NCBI GenBank assembly: GCA_002702705.1 | Contig: PABH01000042.1 | Location: 62,001 to 126,000, forward strand | Source of the DNA: Anaerolineaceae bacterium | Lineage (GTDB): Bacteria; Chloroflexota; Anaerolineae; Anaerolineales; Anaerolineaceae | Direction: 5' to 3' | DNA length: 64,000 nt | Shown: positions 36,352 through 45,336 of the stretch, piece by piece | Numbering within the stretch: position 1 is the first letter of the stretch | How the letters are laid out: each line of letters opens with the position of its first letter | Notes under the pieces: generated by a model | Databases searched by the model: none | The model's input: only the letters and a program-made list of their open reading frames with translations | What the model was told of the DNA's origin: nothing | Position numbers and translations under genes: made by a program

Positions 36352-37722
36352 ATGAAACCTGTATTAAAACAGAACATAATGATTAGAAGGTTGTTTGTGA
36401 TCTTACTGCTTCTTTCTTTTGTATTACCATTTCAAACCACGGTGGTTCAAGCCTCTGCAGGGATCTTGTCCGGTCCGGGATGGGTGGTTGTCGCCAGCAA
36501 CGAAGAGATCATTGACCCTATTTATGGTGCATTGGTTACACCAGCCATTTACACAATCTATAGTGAAGACCAATCTGTGTACGGTCCATTTTTGGTAAAT
36601 GAATTACGCCAATACGACGAAGGAAGTGGGTTTCCTATTAATTCTTCAGTTTTTGATGTATCCGTCACCCCAGACGGGCAAACGGTTTTGCTTGTTGAGC
36701 GCGATCTGAGATTGGTGCATTTTATTGATCTATCCGATCCGACTGCACCGGTTTACCTTGATTCGGTTCAATTATTTTCCTCAATTAATGATTTGGCAAT
36801 TACCCCGGATGGCCGTTTTGCCCTCGTAAGTGCAGAAAGTGTATCTGTAGTAAGTATTCATCAGCGCAAATTAGTATACCAATTAGTTTTACCTACATTT
36901 GAACGTGATATTGATAATGATCCGGTTTATGGATATGCCAGCGCAATTGCTGTAAACAACGCAGGAACGATTGTGGTTGCTGATGCCATTAATCATGCTG
37001 TCCATACCATTCGTTTATGGTCAAACGGCGCTATGACATATTACGGAAGTCACAAGTATTTCTTAAATGTAGATGGAGACGTCGCTTTGAGTGATGAGGA
37101 AAATTATCAACGGTTTAACCCAATAAATGTCACCATCGCTCCGGATGAAAGCACGGTTTTGGTTTCGGATGGGTTAAATTATGTTGATACGACTCAAACA
37201 ACTTATCAAAACCTGTATGCCGTTGGTGTTTACCAAATTACCTCTCCTGGTCAGGTGCAATTTATCGATGTCCTCAGTGGTTTGCCACGGGTAATGCAAA
37301 GTTTTGACTTTAATCGGGACGGCAGTAAGGCCTATGCATTGGGAAACAATGGCGCTTCTTATGACGAATCTGCTTCCCCTCAAACGACATTGCTTAATGA
37401 CAGCCTGTACATGTTTGATATGAATGGCACCGGAGATATTGTGTTTGATAACAGCCAATCTGTTGATTTATTGTTCAATACCACCGATCAGTATCAGGGA
37501 ACAGATTGTCTAGCTGTCTATGAAGGCATAGCGTATATGACATATGCTAATGACAGCCTGGATAGCACATCATTCCCTCAGCGATTTGTTTCTATTGTAG
37601 ATTTGAGTGATCTTTCTCTTCAGCAACTTAATTGGGGATCAACCTCGCAAGTAACACCAACAGGGGTAGGCGTGCGCGTCTTTATCCCATTTAAGACCTA
37701 TTTCCCATTGGTAAACAAGTAA
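36352..37722 (+). CDS. Secreted beta-propeller-like protein, copy 2
   Basis: A 456-residue tandem paralogue of the preceding protein. A signal peptide covers about residues 1-35. The mature start SGPGWVVVASNEEII matches DGPGWVIVASNESII of copy 1, and the propeller strands are conserved (VSVTPDGQTVLLVE, DLAITPDGRFALVSAES, NVTIAPDESTVLVSDG). It ends in TYFPLVNK, again the hydrophobic motif plus lysine. It starts 68 bp after copy 1, with GAGGAAG upstream of ATG 36352. The pair arose by duplication and has diverged considerably. Function unknown. Confidence 0.8.
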   Translation: MKPVLKQNIMIRRLFVILLLLSFVLPFQTTVVQASAGILSGPGWVVVASNEEIIDPIYGALVTPAIYTIYSEDQSVYGPFLVNELRQYDEGSGFPINSSVFDVSVTPDGQTVLLVERDLRLVHFIDLSDPTAPVYLDSVQLFSSINDLAITPDGRFALVSAESVSVVSIHQRKLVYQLVLPTFERDIDNDPVYGYASAIAVNNAGTIVVADAINHAVHTIRLWSNGAMTYYGSHKYFLNVDGDVALSDEENYQRFNPINVTIAPDESTVLVSDGLNYVDTTQTTYQNLYAVGVYQITSPGQVQFIDVLSGLPRVMQSFDFNRDGSKAYALGNNGASYDESASPQTTLLNDSLYMFDMNGTGDIVFDNSQSVDLLFNTTDQYQGTDCLAVYEGIAYMTYANDSLDSTSFPQRFVSIVDLSDLSLQQLNWGSTSQVTPTGVGVRVFIPFKTYFPLVNK

Positions 37723-37739
37723 TTTCTTTTCATAAATCA

Positions 37740-37771
37740 GGCCCAACCAGAAGTTTGAGTTGGGTCTTTTT
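37740..37771 (+). terminator. Terminator of the propeller gene pair
   Basis: Stem GGCCCAAC / GTTGGGTC (one G-T pair) with an 11-base loop followed by TTTTT, 18 bp after the stop of copy 2. Confidence 0.85.
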
Positions 37772-38096
37772 AGGTTGATGAATCCAACTGAACATTTTTA
37801 CATTCTTCAATTGCAGTTCGTCCAAACTAAAATTAGTTGTTAAAAACTCTGTAGGTACTGATAATAAACCACTTGTAATTTAGAGTACGTCTGTATTGAA
37901 GACGTGTCTGCAGTTATAATTTCATCCCATGATTGAAATATTATCTGCTCTTTCCTGATCATTCAAATTCCATTTTTGTAGATTTTTTTTAGAAAATAAG
38001 GTATCCTTAAATTGTTGTGAAATTGGAGATAGTCCTCCAATTTTTCTAAATTCAAACTAATAAAATCATAATCGTGTGCATTTATAAGGAGGTATC
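37772..38096 (+). other. Noncoding region upstream of frr
   Basis: About 325 bp. It contains a TATAAT box at 37915-37920 with only a weak -35, a 6-bp inverted repeat ACGTCT/AGACGT just upstream of it (37887-37905), and a terminator-like hairpin at 38020-38045. No ORF is convincing. Confidence 0.5.
38020..38045 (+). terminator. Terminator-like hairpin in the frr leader (possible attenuator)
   Basis: AAATTGGAG / CTCCAATTT (9-bp perfect stem, 6-base loop) running into a T5 tract, 51 bp upstream of the frr start codon. Placed between the likely promoter and the gene, it would reduce read-through or end a short leader RNA. Confidence 0.6.
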
Positions 38097-38654
38097 GTGA
38101 TTAAGGAAACAATCAAAGATGCTGAATCACGCATGCAAGGAGCTATTAAGAGCCTTGAAGATGATCTTTCAGGTATTCGTACCGGTCGTGCAAACCCGGC
38201 CCTCGTTGATAAACTTGAAGTGGAATACTATGGTGCACCCACCCAATTGAATCAATTAGCTACTGTAAGTGTTCCTGAACCACGTCAATTGTTGATTCGC
38301 CCATTCGATCCTTCCACTATCAAGGCGATTGAAAAAGCGATCATCTCATCTGACCTGGGTATTAACCCCAATAATGATGGTAAAGTCATCCGATTAATGA
38401 TTCCTGTTATGACAGAAGATCGCCGTAAATCATTATCAAAATTAGTCAGCAACCGTGTTGAGGATGCAAGGATCTCCTGTCGTAATGTGCGCCGTGATTT
38501 AATTAAAGACTTGCGGGATTTTGAAAAAGAAAAAATGATTTCCGAAGACGACCTCAAACGAGCAGAAGAAGAACTGCAAAAAGTTACAGATCGTTTCATC
38601 GAACAAATTGAAGAAATCGGACAAAAGAAAACCGAAGAAATCATGGAAGTATAA
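38097..38654 (+). CDS. frr: Ribosome recycling factor
   Basis: A 185-residue factor that, with EF-G, splits post-termination ribosomes. The full RRF fold is visible: the N-terminal helix with LSGIRTGRANPALVDKLEVE, ATVSVPEPRQLLIRPFDPST, and the C-terminal helix RDLIKDLRDFEKEKMISEDD. It starts at GTG 38097 after AAGGAGG, the only reasonable start. It is first in an frr-uppS-cdsA operon, a common order. Confidence 0.97.
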   Translation: MIKETIKDAESRMQGAIKSLEDDLSGIRTGRANPALVDKLEVEYYGAPTQLNQLATVSVPEPRQLLIRPFDPSTIKAIEKAIISSDLGINPNNDGKVIRLMIPVMTEDRRKSLSKLVSNRVEDARISCRNVRRDLIKDLRDFEKEKMISEDDLKRAEEELQKVTDRFIEQIEEIGQKKTEEIMEV

Positions 38655-38662
38655 ACTTATCA

Positions 38663-39412
38663 ATGGATGAACTAACGGGTTTAATTCCAGAAAAAAAACC
38701 AAATCACATTGCGATTATTATGGATGGGAATGGCCGCTGGGCAAAAAACCGCGGCCTACCTCGTTTATCAGGACATCGAGCTGGGACTGAAAATTTACGC
38801 CGCACAATCCGCGCTTTTGTTGAATTTGGCATTCCTTACCTTACCATTTACGCTTTTTCAACCGAAAACTGGGAACGTCCTAGCGATGAAGTAGAAGGAT
38901 TAATGCACATTCTGGAAGAAGTCCTAGATAGCGAACTGGCAGAACTTCACCAAGAAGGCGTCAGGTTAAAACACATTGGACGGTTAGAGCGGCTCGAAAA
39001 AGGGCTCCGTGAAAAAGTCCAACAGTCGGTTGAATTAACTGAAAACAACAAACGCCTAACCCTTTGTATCGCTTGGAATTATGGAGGGCGAGATGAAATT
39101 AATTGTGCTATCAAACAAATCATCAAAGATGGCGTTTCTCCCGATGATGTAACAGATAAATTAGTCAGCAGTTACTTATTCACTGCCGGCATTCCTGACC
39201 CAGACCTCATCATTCGCACATCCGGGGAAATGCGTATCAGCAACTTTTTAATCTGGCAATCATCCTATGCGGAATGGTATGTTACCCCCACCTTATGGCC
39301 AGATTTTGACCGAGAAGAATTGTTAAAAGCATTGATTTCTTATAGCAATCGAGATCGAAGATATGGAAAAATTTCCGTCTGTGGTGAGGATGTAGAAAAG
39401 AATGCTCAATAA
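38663..39412 (+). CDS. uppS: Isoprenyl transferase (undecaprenyl diphosphate synthase)
   Basis: A 249-residue cis-prenyltransferase making the C55 lipid carrier for cell-wall and glycan synthesis. IIMDGNGRWAKNRGLPRLSG holds the catalytic aspartate and substrate-binding residues. AFSTENWERP and the C-terminal RTSGEMRISNFLIWQSSY are the other conserved regions. It starts 8 bp after frr. It overlaps cdsA by 11 bp. Confidence 0.97.
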   Translation: MDELTGLIPEKKPNHIAIIMDGNGRWAKNRGLPRLSGHRAGTENLRRTIRAFVEFGIPYLTIYAFSTENWERPSDEVEGLMHILEEVLDSELAELHQEGVRLKHIGRLERLEKGLREKVQQSVELTENNKRLTLCIAWNYGGRDEINCAIKQIIKDGVSPDDVTDKLVSSYLFTAGIPDPDLIIRTSGEMRISNFLIWQSSYAEWYVTPTLWPDFDREELLKALISYSNRDRRYGKISVCGEDVEKNAQ

Positions 39413-40208
39413 GCGGTTACTGACCGCAGCTATCATCATCCCCATCGGTGTCGGTTTTATCGTGCTGGGGGGATGGTTCTTTACCTTTTTTATAGCAGTT
39501 GTTTTGGCAGTCGCAGCCTGGGAATATTGGCATTTATACCAATTGGGGGGATATTCACCGAATGCTCCCGTACTTTTCGCAAGTGTTATTTTATTAGTTT
39601 TTTTTCGTTATCTTTTTTCCTTTGAAGGCAGCGATATTATTTTAGCGCTTTCCATTATGGCTGCTATGGCTTTTCACACCCTCAGTTATGAGCTCAAACG
39701 AGAACACGCTTCAATTGATTTTGGCATTACATTGGGTGGCATATTATATATCGGCTGGTTAGGCAGCTACTTGATTTCATTACGAATGCTGCCTGATGGA
39801 TTATGGTGGATATTATTAACGATCCCAACTGTGGGCATCGGTGATGCTGGAGCTTATTTTATTGGAGTGCGATTCGGTAAAAATAAAATGGCACCTCGGG
39901 TGAGCCCAAAAAAATCTTGGGAGGGCTATTTAGGGGGTGTTTTATTTAGCATTATAGGCGGAGCAGGGTTGGGCTTATTATGGCACACCCAAACGGATGC
40001 GATAACGCTAACGAATGGGTTGATTTTGGGAACTGCCTTGGGCATACTAACACCACTCGGTGACCTGGGTGAAAGTATGTTAAAACGACAATTTAATGTA
40101 AAGGATTCCAGCAATTTACTGCCTGGTCACGGCGGTTTTATGGACCGAATTGATTCCTGGTTATGGGCGGCATGTATCAGCTTTTATACCATTCTCTGGT
40201 TTTTTTAA
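39402..40208 (+). CDS. cdsA: Phosphatidate cytidylyltransferase (CDP-diglyceride synthase)
   Basis: A 268-residue membrane enzyme making CDP-diacylglycerol from CTP and phosphatidic acid. Seven or eight membrane segments are predicted. The family signature is present near the C-terminus: LKRQFNVKDSSNLLPGHGG followed by FMDRIDS. VSPKKSWEGYLGG is the other conserved cytosolic loop. It is the last gene of the operon. Confidence 0.95.
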   Translation: MLNKRLLTAAIIIPIGVGFIVLGGWFFTFFIAVVLAVAAWEYWHLYQLGGYSPNAPVLFASVILLVFFRYLFSFEGSDIILALSIMAAMAFHTLSYELKREHASIDFGITLGGILYIGWLGSYLISLRMLPDGLWWILLTIPTVGIGDAGAYFIGVRFGKNKMAPRVSPKKSWEGYLGGVLFSIIGGAGLGLLWHTQTDAITLTNGLILGTALGILTPLGDLGESMLKRQFNVKDSSNLLPGHGGFMDRIDSWLWAACISFYTILWFF

Positions 40209-40372
40209 GAAATAGAGATGTCCTTTTGGTATAGAACTTTTTAAAAAGGACGATAAATTTTTCGAGAATATCCTATTATTATTCGTCTTATTTTCCTATT
40301 CCGTTCTTTGCGATATCACCCTAAAAACTCACAAGGGGAAAATACGCTGGAAAGATTAACGAATTTTATTAT

Positions 40373-40404
40373 AAAAAGCCGGTGATTTTCTCACCGGCTT
40401 TTTT
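40373..40404. terminator. Bidirectional terminator between cdsA and the SIMPL gene
   Basis: AAAAAGCCGGTGA / TCACCGGCTTTTT with a TTTTC loop: A-run on the left, T-run on the right. It serves the + strand cdsA operon and the convergent minus-strand gene. Confidence 0.9.
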
Positions 40405-40428
40405 ATGTTGTGTTTTGTTTTATTTATT

Positions 40429-41142
40429 TTATTTGATGCTATAGGTCAAATTTGCTTCGGCAGTGATCAGCAATTGTCCTGAAGCGATCGGAGCCGCACT
40501 CATATCTGCTGAATAACCTCCGCCTTTGCTTTCATACATTGGTTGGGGATTGCCATAAGAGTACACGTTCAAATTGATCAAATCACCCAAACTTACTCCT
40601 GCAGATTCTGCCAATTCTTCTGCTTTTTGTTTGGCATCAATCACAGCCAAGCGGCGGGCATCAGCTTCTGCTTGTTCTCGATCTTCAACATTAAAGGAGA
40701 TGCCATTGATTTGGTTTGCACCATTCCGTACAACAACATCTAACAGTTCACCAAGTCGTTGCAGTTCACGGACTTTAATAAACACCGTGTTTTCAACAAC
40801 AAATCGGGTTTCCATTGGCTCTCCCTCAGGACCATAATTTTGAACAGGATAAACATTAAACGCTGTGGTTTGAATATCCTTTTGATCCACACCCATGTCC
40901 GTTAATACCTTCGCGATATTTTGAGCCTGTTGGTTATTTTGACTTAGCGCATCACCAACCTCTACCGCTTCACTGCGGGTACCAATATACACATAGGCAA
41001 TATCCGGAACCAGATATACTTCACCCGTACCAGAAATGTTCAACTGACGGGTCTGTTCATTGTTTGTTGTTTGCAGACCACAAGCACTTAATAAGCCAGC
41101 CAGCAAAACAAACACGATCATTAAATTTAGTTTCTTACTCAT
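40429..41142 (-). CDS. SIMPL domain (DUF541) lipoprotein
   Basis: A 237-residue exported protein. The signal peptide ends in a lipobox LLSAC (Cys at about residue 21). The mature part is a SIMPL/DUF541 domain: LNISGTGEVYLVPDIAYVYI at its start, TTAFNVYPVQNYG, NGISFNVEDREQAEADARR, AVIDAKQKAEELAESAGVSL, and SGQLLITAEANLTYSI at the end. Family members are periplasmic or outer surface proteins of uncertain role (BP26/YggE type, linked to oxidative stress in some species). It is separated from the LiaF-like genes upstream by 180 bp. Confidence 0.9.
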   Translation of the reverse strand: MSKKLNLMIVFVLLAGLLSACGLQTTNNEQTRQLNISGTGEVYLVPDIAYVYIGTRSEAVEVGDALSQNNQQAQNIAKVLTDMGVDQKDIQTTAFNVYPVQNYGPEGEPMETRFVVENTVFIKVRELQRLGELLDVVVRNGANQINGISFNVEDREQAEADARRLAVIDAKQKAEELAESAGVSLGDLINLNVYSYGNPQPMYESKGGGYSADMSAAPIASGQLLITAEANLTYSIK

Positions 41143-41322
41143 ACGACCTCCGATAAAATTATTTTGGTTTTGTGTTGATAGGACGTATCAAGGTTTCAAT
41201 TTGTTCCCAAATTTCTTTAAATCTGAAAAATAATCACAACCCCCAAAATCTGCCGTTAAAATAAAAGATTCTCGACACCTAAGAAAAGAAGATGTTGAGA
41301 ATCTTTTAACGAATAAAAAAGT

Positions 41323-42396
41323 TTATCGTACAGTTTCAATCCGTAATGAACCAATAGCAACTTCAACAAAAACCGTATTTAAATCACTCTCAGCTTTATT
41401 TTGATCTGAATAAATCACATCACCTTCGCGATAAAAACCTGAAGGAAAATCCACGGATGTAATAGCTGTATCTAACACAAACTTAACCGCCATATTCTCA
41501 GGAACACGGATGACCATTTCACCAATCGAACATTCCAAATCACCTTCAAATTCGCCTTGATCCGGCAATGTAATCGTCAATTGCCCAACACCCAAATTGG
41601 AAATTAAACTTTGCAGATTCACATCCTGAAGATCCAAAACCTGCTGACCGACACCCTGTTCGATCTCTAGTTTCAATGGAATTTCATCATTTAAGGACAA
41701 GTCCCACAAAAATCCATCCTTTTTGGTTTTAGATGGCAAAATGACGGTTCCTTGACTGGATAAATTCAAATGACCTGTTTTATTGCTAACAAAATAATCA
41801 TCCGTCAATGTCTCTTGTTCCGCTAATTTTACAACGCCAGTTAAAACTTGTTCCTGGTTTGGTTCGGAATCGATTTGCAGTTCGGCTACAGCGGGTTGGA
41901 TACGCATCTCAACCAGCTCCGCTGAATCCGGAGCATGAGAGATATCTAGTGCCTGCTCATTTCCCACCAATGGGCCTTGCAAGGCAAACCATACCAACGC
42001 TCCCACTACAACAACGGAGATACTGACACCAATTAATGAACCTACAATTGATTCACCTCGGAAAACAATATCCAAACCCAACGCAATCAAGAAAATCGGC
42101 CACAATCGGAAGATCATTTCCCAAGCCGTCCATGGAAAATATCCAAGGTTGGCCAACAAAAGCACACCACCAATCCCGATATTAAATACTGCGCCTACCC
42201 ACTTGTAGTTCAATAAATCATCAATAGCCCCTAACAGGAATAAGATCGGCCAAAATCGGACAACGAGTGTCCATGCACTGCCAGAAATCATGTTCAAGTT
42301 AGATAACAGGAAAAATGCACCAATTATTATCAGTAAGACTGGAAAAAAGACACTGCGATGTCGGTGATGACGTTCATATTTTTCGTTTTCAGACAT
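41323..42396 (-). CDS. LiaF-like membrane protein with toast-rack domain
   Basis: A 357-residue protein. The N-terminus has four membrane segments in two LiaI/LiaF-like pairs (about residues 13-60 and 66-110), then a fifth at about 118-138. The C-terminal half (about 165-357) is a strand-rich toast-rack-like domain with repeated LQSLISNLGVGQLTITLPDQ-type motifs. LiaF-type proteins damp envelope-stress responses in Bacillus, but no LiaRS-like two-component genes lie here. It is the last gene of three similar ones; a 12-bp gap separates it from the preceding gene. Confidence 0.75.
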   Translation of the reverse strand: MSENEKYERHHRHRSVFFPVLLIIIGAFFLLSNLNMISGSAWTLVVRFWPILFLLGAIDDLLNYKWVGAVFNIGIGGVLLLANLGYFPWTAWEMIFRLWPIFLIALGLDIVFRGESIVGSLIGVSISVVVVGALVWFALQGPLVGNEQALDISHAPDSAELVEMRIQPAVAELQIDSEPNQEQVLTGVVKLAEQETLTDDYFVSNKTGHLNLSSQGTVILPSKTKKDGFLWDLSLNDEIPLKLEIEQGVGQQVLDLQDVNLQSLISNLGVGQLTITLPDQGEFEGDLECSIGEMVIRVPENMAVKFVLDTAITSVDFPSGFYREGDVIYSDQNKAESDLNTVFVEVAIGSLRIETVR

Positions 42397-42407
42397 GCAA
42401 ACCTCTC

Positions 42408-43046
42408 TTAGGATTTTTTAGGTAAGAAATTACGAAAGATCAGGAAAAGCCCTGCCACAATTAATAGAACTGCCCAGAAAAAACTAGTCCAATTTAAGGT
42501 GGTAAATAATGCTAAGACACTGATCACAAACAAAATACCGGCAGGAATCCAAGGCCATTTTTTGCTGCCGGGTAATCCGGGTAATAAAGCTACCAGCGCA
42601 AAGGTTAGTGCCAAACCAAATAAAAAGAAGATTCCGCCATCCAATCGGGTAAATCCATCAAAAAAGACAGTAGCAGCTAAGGCAGTTAACACACCAGCCG
42701 GGATAATCGCCCACCAGCGTCTTGTATTCATGGCATATACCATCCAAAAAGCAAGACCAATCCCGCCTAAAAAGATGATACCGCCGACATCACCATCAAC
42801 ATTCGGGAATAAAGTGTCAATTAAAATCAAGGCGGATAAACTAACCAATACAACACCCGGAATAATTGCCCACCATTGTGAGCGATTACCGATCAGGTAA
42901 ATCAAAAAAGCTAACCCTGCCGCACCCATCACCAAACCCCATAACACACCAGTGAAGGGGAAAATATTTAAGGTTTCCAATAAGGTCAGCAAACCGACCA
43001 AAATCAACAAACCACCACCTAAAACACGCCAATTTGTATTTTTCAT
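42408..43046 (-). CDS. Multi-span membrane protein, LiaI/DUF5668-like
   Basis: A 212-residue, almost wholly hydrophobic protein with about eight membrane segments built from repeated two-helix units (WWAIIPGVVLVSLSALILID, WWAIIPAGVLTALAATVFFD, WPWIPAGILFVISVLALFTT), so internal duplication is evident. ATG 43046 is chosen, with GGAG 6 bp upstream; ATG 43049 is also possible. No soluble domain follows, unlike its two neighbours. Function unknown; presumed partner of the flanking LiaF-like proteins. Confidence 0.7.
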   Translation of the reverse strand: MKNTNWRVLGGGLLILVGLLTLLETLNIFPFTGVLWGLVMGAAGLAFLIYLIGNRSQWWAIIPGVVLVSLSALILIDTLFPNVDGDVGGIIFLGGIGLAFWMVYAMNTRRWWAIIPAGVLTALAATVFFDGFTRLDGGIFFLFGLALTFALVALLPGLPGSKKWPWIPAGILFVISVLALFTTLNWTSFFWAVLLIVAGLFLIFRNFLPKKS

Positions 43047-43058
43047 CATTATCTCCAA

Positions 43059-43859
43059 TTAATTTACTGTAAATGAACCAACCCCACCCGAGATATTTAT
43101 TTGTACACGGTGTTCAGCTGACTCATAATTTTCACTACGATAAAGACCACTACCCGTTGGTATAAAACGTTGGGTATTTACTGAATTGCCAGAAAGACCA
43201 CTCTTCATGCTGATTTCTGCCGCTACCCCATCCGGAACTGAAATTTCTACAGAAGCTGCACCAGCGTTAATATCGACTTTTGTGAAATCAGAAGAAGCAG
43301 GCAGTACCATCATGGTTGAACTTGCGCCGGTATCCAATGAAATTTCAGATACATTCAGGTTTCGAAAATTAAAATGATGTTCCCCAGCACCCGTTTTTAA
43401 TTTAAAGCGATAGGAAACTCGCTCGTTAAAACGAATTTGCCATTTTAAACCCTCCGTATTTTTACCCCACATTGAAGGTGCAAATACATCTACCGCAGGT
43501 TTAAGATCCAAATCGACGTTTATGCCGGAATGATGGTCTTCGTATTCCAATCCACCTGAAAACAAACCATCGAATAAATTATCAGCAGCACTTCCTGATT
43601 CAAGATATAATCGGCCGCCGCCATGTTTTAAGTCGATAGATGCAGTTTCAATATTCCCTAATGGATAAGAAGCCGTTTCTTCTGTAAATGTTTTATCCGG
43701 AGAGAAATTCTTATAGATGATCCATCCACCGATAACGATGATTACCGACGGCCAAAACAAACGCCACACATCAAACCGGAATAGGTTGGTCCGGTCTAAA
43801 AGCAGTAGTACCCCAGCCAAGATAAGAATTGCACCCCAAAAAATACGATTTCGATTCAT
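43059..43859 (-). CDS. LiaF-like membrane protein with toast-rack domain, first of three
   Basis: A 266-residue protein. Two membrane segments (about residues 7-24 and 32-50) are followed by an exported strand-rich domain with repeated SLDTGASSTMMVLPA / DINAGAASVEISVPDGVAA motifs, the pattern of toast-rack (DUF2154/DUF4097-like) domains. ATG 43859 is preceded by AAGGAG at 7 bp. The next gene follows with a 12-bp gap. A near-palindrome lies 37 bp upstream (43896-43915). A role in sensing or answering envelope stress is inferred from the family. Confidence 0.75.
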   Translation of the reverse strand: MNRNRIFWGAILILAGVLLLLDRTNLFRFDVWRLFWPSVIIVIGGWIIYKNFSPDKTFTEETASYPLGNIETASIDLKHGGGRLYLESGSAADNLFDGLFSGGLEYEDHHSGINVDLDLKPAVDVFAPSMWGKNTEGLKWQIRFNERVSYRFKLKTGAGEHHFNFRNLNVSEISLDTGASSTMMVLPASSDFTKVDINAGAASVEISVPDGVAAEISMKSGLSGNSVNTQRFIPTGSGLYRSENYESAEHRVQINISGGVGSFTVN

Positions 43860-43895
43860 TATGATTCTCCTTCTTTCGATCAAACGTTCACTACA

Positions 43896-43915
43896 TTTAC
43901 GTTTATAAACATAAA
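43896..43915. promoter_or_regulatory. Near-palindrome upstream of the LiaF-like operon
   Basis: TTTACGTTTA / TAAACATAAA: 20 bp, one mismatched pair. On the minus strand it contains TATAAA, a possible -10 box, 43 bp before the start codon. The -35 is weak. Confidence 0.4.
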
Positions 43916-44377
43916 AAGTTGCATTATTCATTAGCTTATCAATTTTTTTGTATCTCTATTCTCCATAAACAAAACTCTCTAATCTGTTTTATTAATTCCA
44001 TATTTCTATGGTTTTCCTCAACTTAAATTAACCTGAATTTTGGATAACGATCCAATTTATTGGACTGTCATAAAGGAGCTAAAACAAAACTGAAGTTAAA
44101 TTATAAAAATTCAAATCGATCACTTCAATTAGTATAAATTAAGCAAGTAATCCTACTCCCCTCTTTCTAGTCGATTTTTACCTGACCATTTGTTCAGGAA
44201 AACTCAATTTAAGTTAAAAAACAACATTAAATAATGGAATCAAAACCCCTTCTTTGTTTTTTGTCACAAATTTGTTTTATCGTGAACTATGATTGGAACT
44301 TTAAGCATTTGTTAATCGTCTTGTTTTCTGGAAGACCGATAAAGGTCAATTTTTTTACTAAAAAGAGGAAACAAATC
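43916..44377. other. Divergent noncoding region
   Basis: About 460 bp of AT-rich sequence between the LiaF-like operon and the lipoprotein gene. It must hold two divergent promoters. I see no strong consensus pair, no hairpin with T-run, and no convincing ORF. Confidence 0.4.
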
Positions 44378-45241
44378 ATGTTACGAATCACGAATCATAA
44401 AAATAATTTACGTTTTTCATGCGCGGTTTTATTTGTAATTTTGCTGCTGACAGCATGCAGCCCTACACCTACCGCATCAGTTTCACCTCAACCCGAAACG
44501 ATTGAGACTCTCCCGTCGGTTTCTTCACCGGAATCAACTGCGGATTTACCAACCAGCGAGTCTGCGACCGGTCCTGAGAACCTAACAGTATCACTGGACC
44601 TAAACGGCATCGGTCAAAATTTTACAACAGAGGTTATTGATACGAGCTCGGTTGATAAGGAAAATGCACCCTATTGGGAGATATTACCTCAATATACGGT
44701 GCTTACAATCAGTGGTTATCCAATTACCAATCACCTGATGAAACCACAAATTTTTATTTATCCGGTTAACGAACTAAAAAACACTAATGAAGAGGCTGGA
44801 AAAATTGCAAATAATTTGCAGGCTTTGTTAAAAAGCCAAGAACCTGGTGAGAATCTTCCCTTCCTGCCTATGTTTAATGCAGCACAGGTGATGTCTGCGC
44901 AAGTAAAATTTATGGATTTCCAAAACGGACAGGGAGTTCGTTTCATCACCCAGTTTGATCAAGCTCCTTTACCCATTAATAACTACGAACTGATTTACAC
45001 CTACCAGGGTCTGACAAAGGATGGTTTGTATTATGTGGCAGCTGTACTGCCAGTAAATCTGAGCGGTTTACCTGCGGATCAACAAATTACTGATCAAGAC
45101 CCAACAGATTTTGTAAATAATTTTCCAGCATATCTGGAAAACACCATTCAGACAATTAATCAACAAGCTGCTGGTGATTTCAGTCCCACGCTCACAAGTT
45201 TAGATGAAATGATCCAATCAATCGAAATTAAACAAAAATAA
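44378..45241 (+). CDS. Lipoprotein of unknown function
   Basis: A 287-residue exported lipoprotein. The signal peptide is residues 1-26, with lipobox LLTAC; cysteine is at about 26. A low-complexity Ser/Thr/Pro/Glu linker (about 27-65) tethers a globular domain of about 220 residues with no recognised family. ATG 44378 follows AAAGAGGA; the frame is open upstream for 48 codons but these would hide the signal peptide. It sits directly ahead of the cysteine attenuator promoter. Confidence 0.75.
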   Translation: MLRITNHKNNLRFSCAVLFVILLLTACSPTPTASVSPQPETIETLPSVSSPESTADLPTSESATGPENLTVSLDLNGIGQNFTTEVIDTSSVDKENAPYWEILPQYTVLTISGYPITNHLMKPQIFIYPVNELKNTNEEAGKIANNLQALLKSQEPGENLPFLPMFNAAQVMSAQVKFMDFQNGQGVRFITQFDQAPLPINNYELIYTYQGLTKDGLYYVAAVLPVNLSGLPADQQITDQDPTDFVNNFPAYLENTIQTINQQAAGDFSPTLTSLDEMIQSIEIKQK

Positions 45242-45275
45242 GGAGCCTTAACTTATACAACCGGTCAGAATTACC

Positions 45276-45303
45276 TTGACTTGATCTTGTAATAACCTAT
45301 AAT
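45276..45303 (+). promoter_or_regulatory. Promoter of the cysK-cysE leader
   Basis: TTGACT (45276-45281), 16-bp spacer, perfect TATAAT (45298-45303). Transcription is predicted to begin near 45310, giving a leader of about 210 nucleotides before cysK. Confidence 0.8.
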
Positions 45304-45336
45304 TGGACTAAATTTGATCGGTAAATTAGGAAAACT

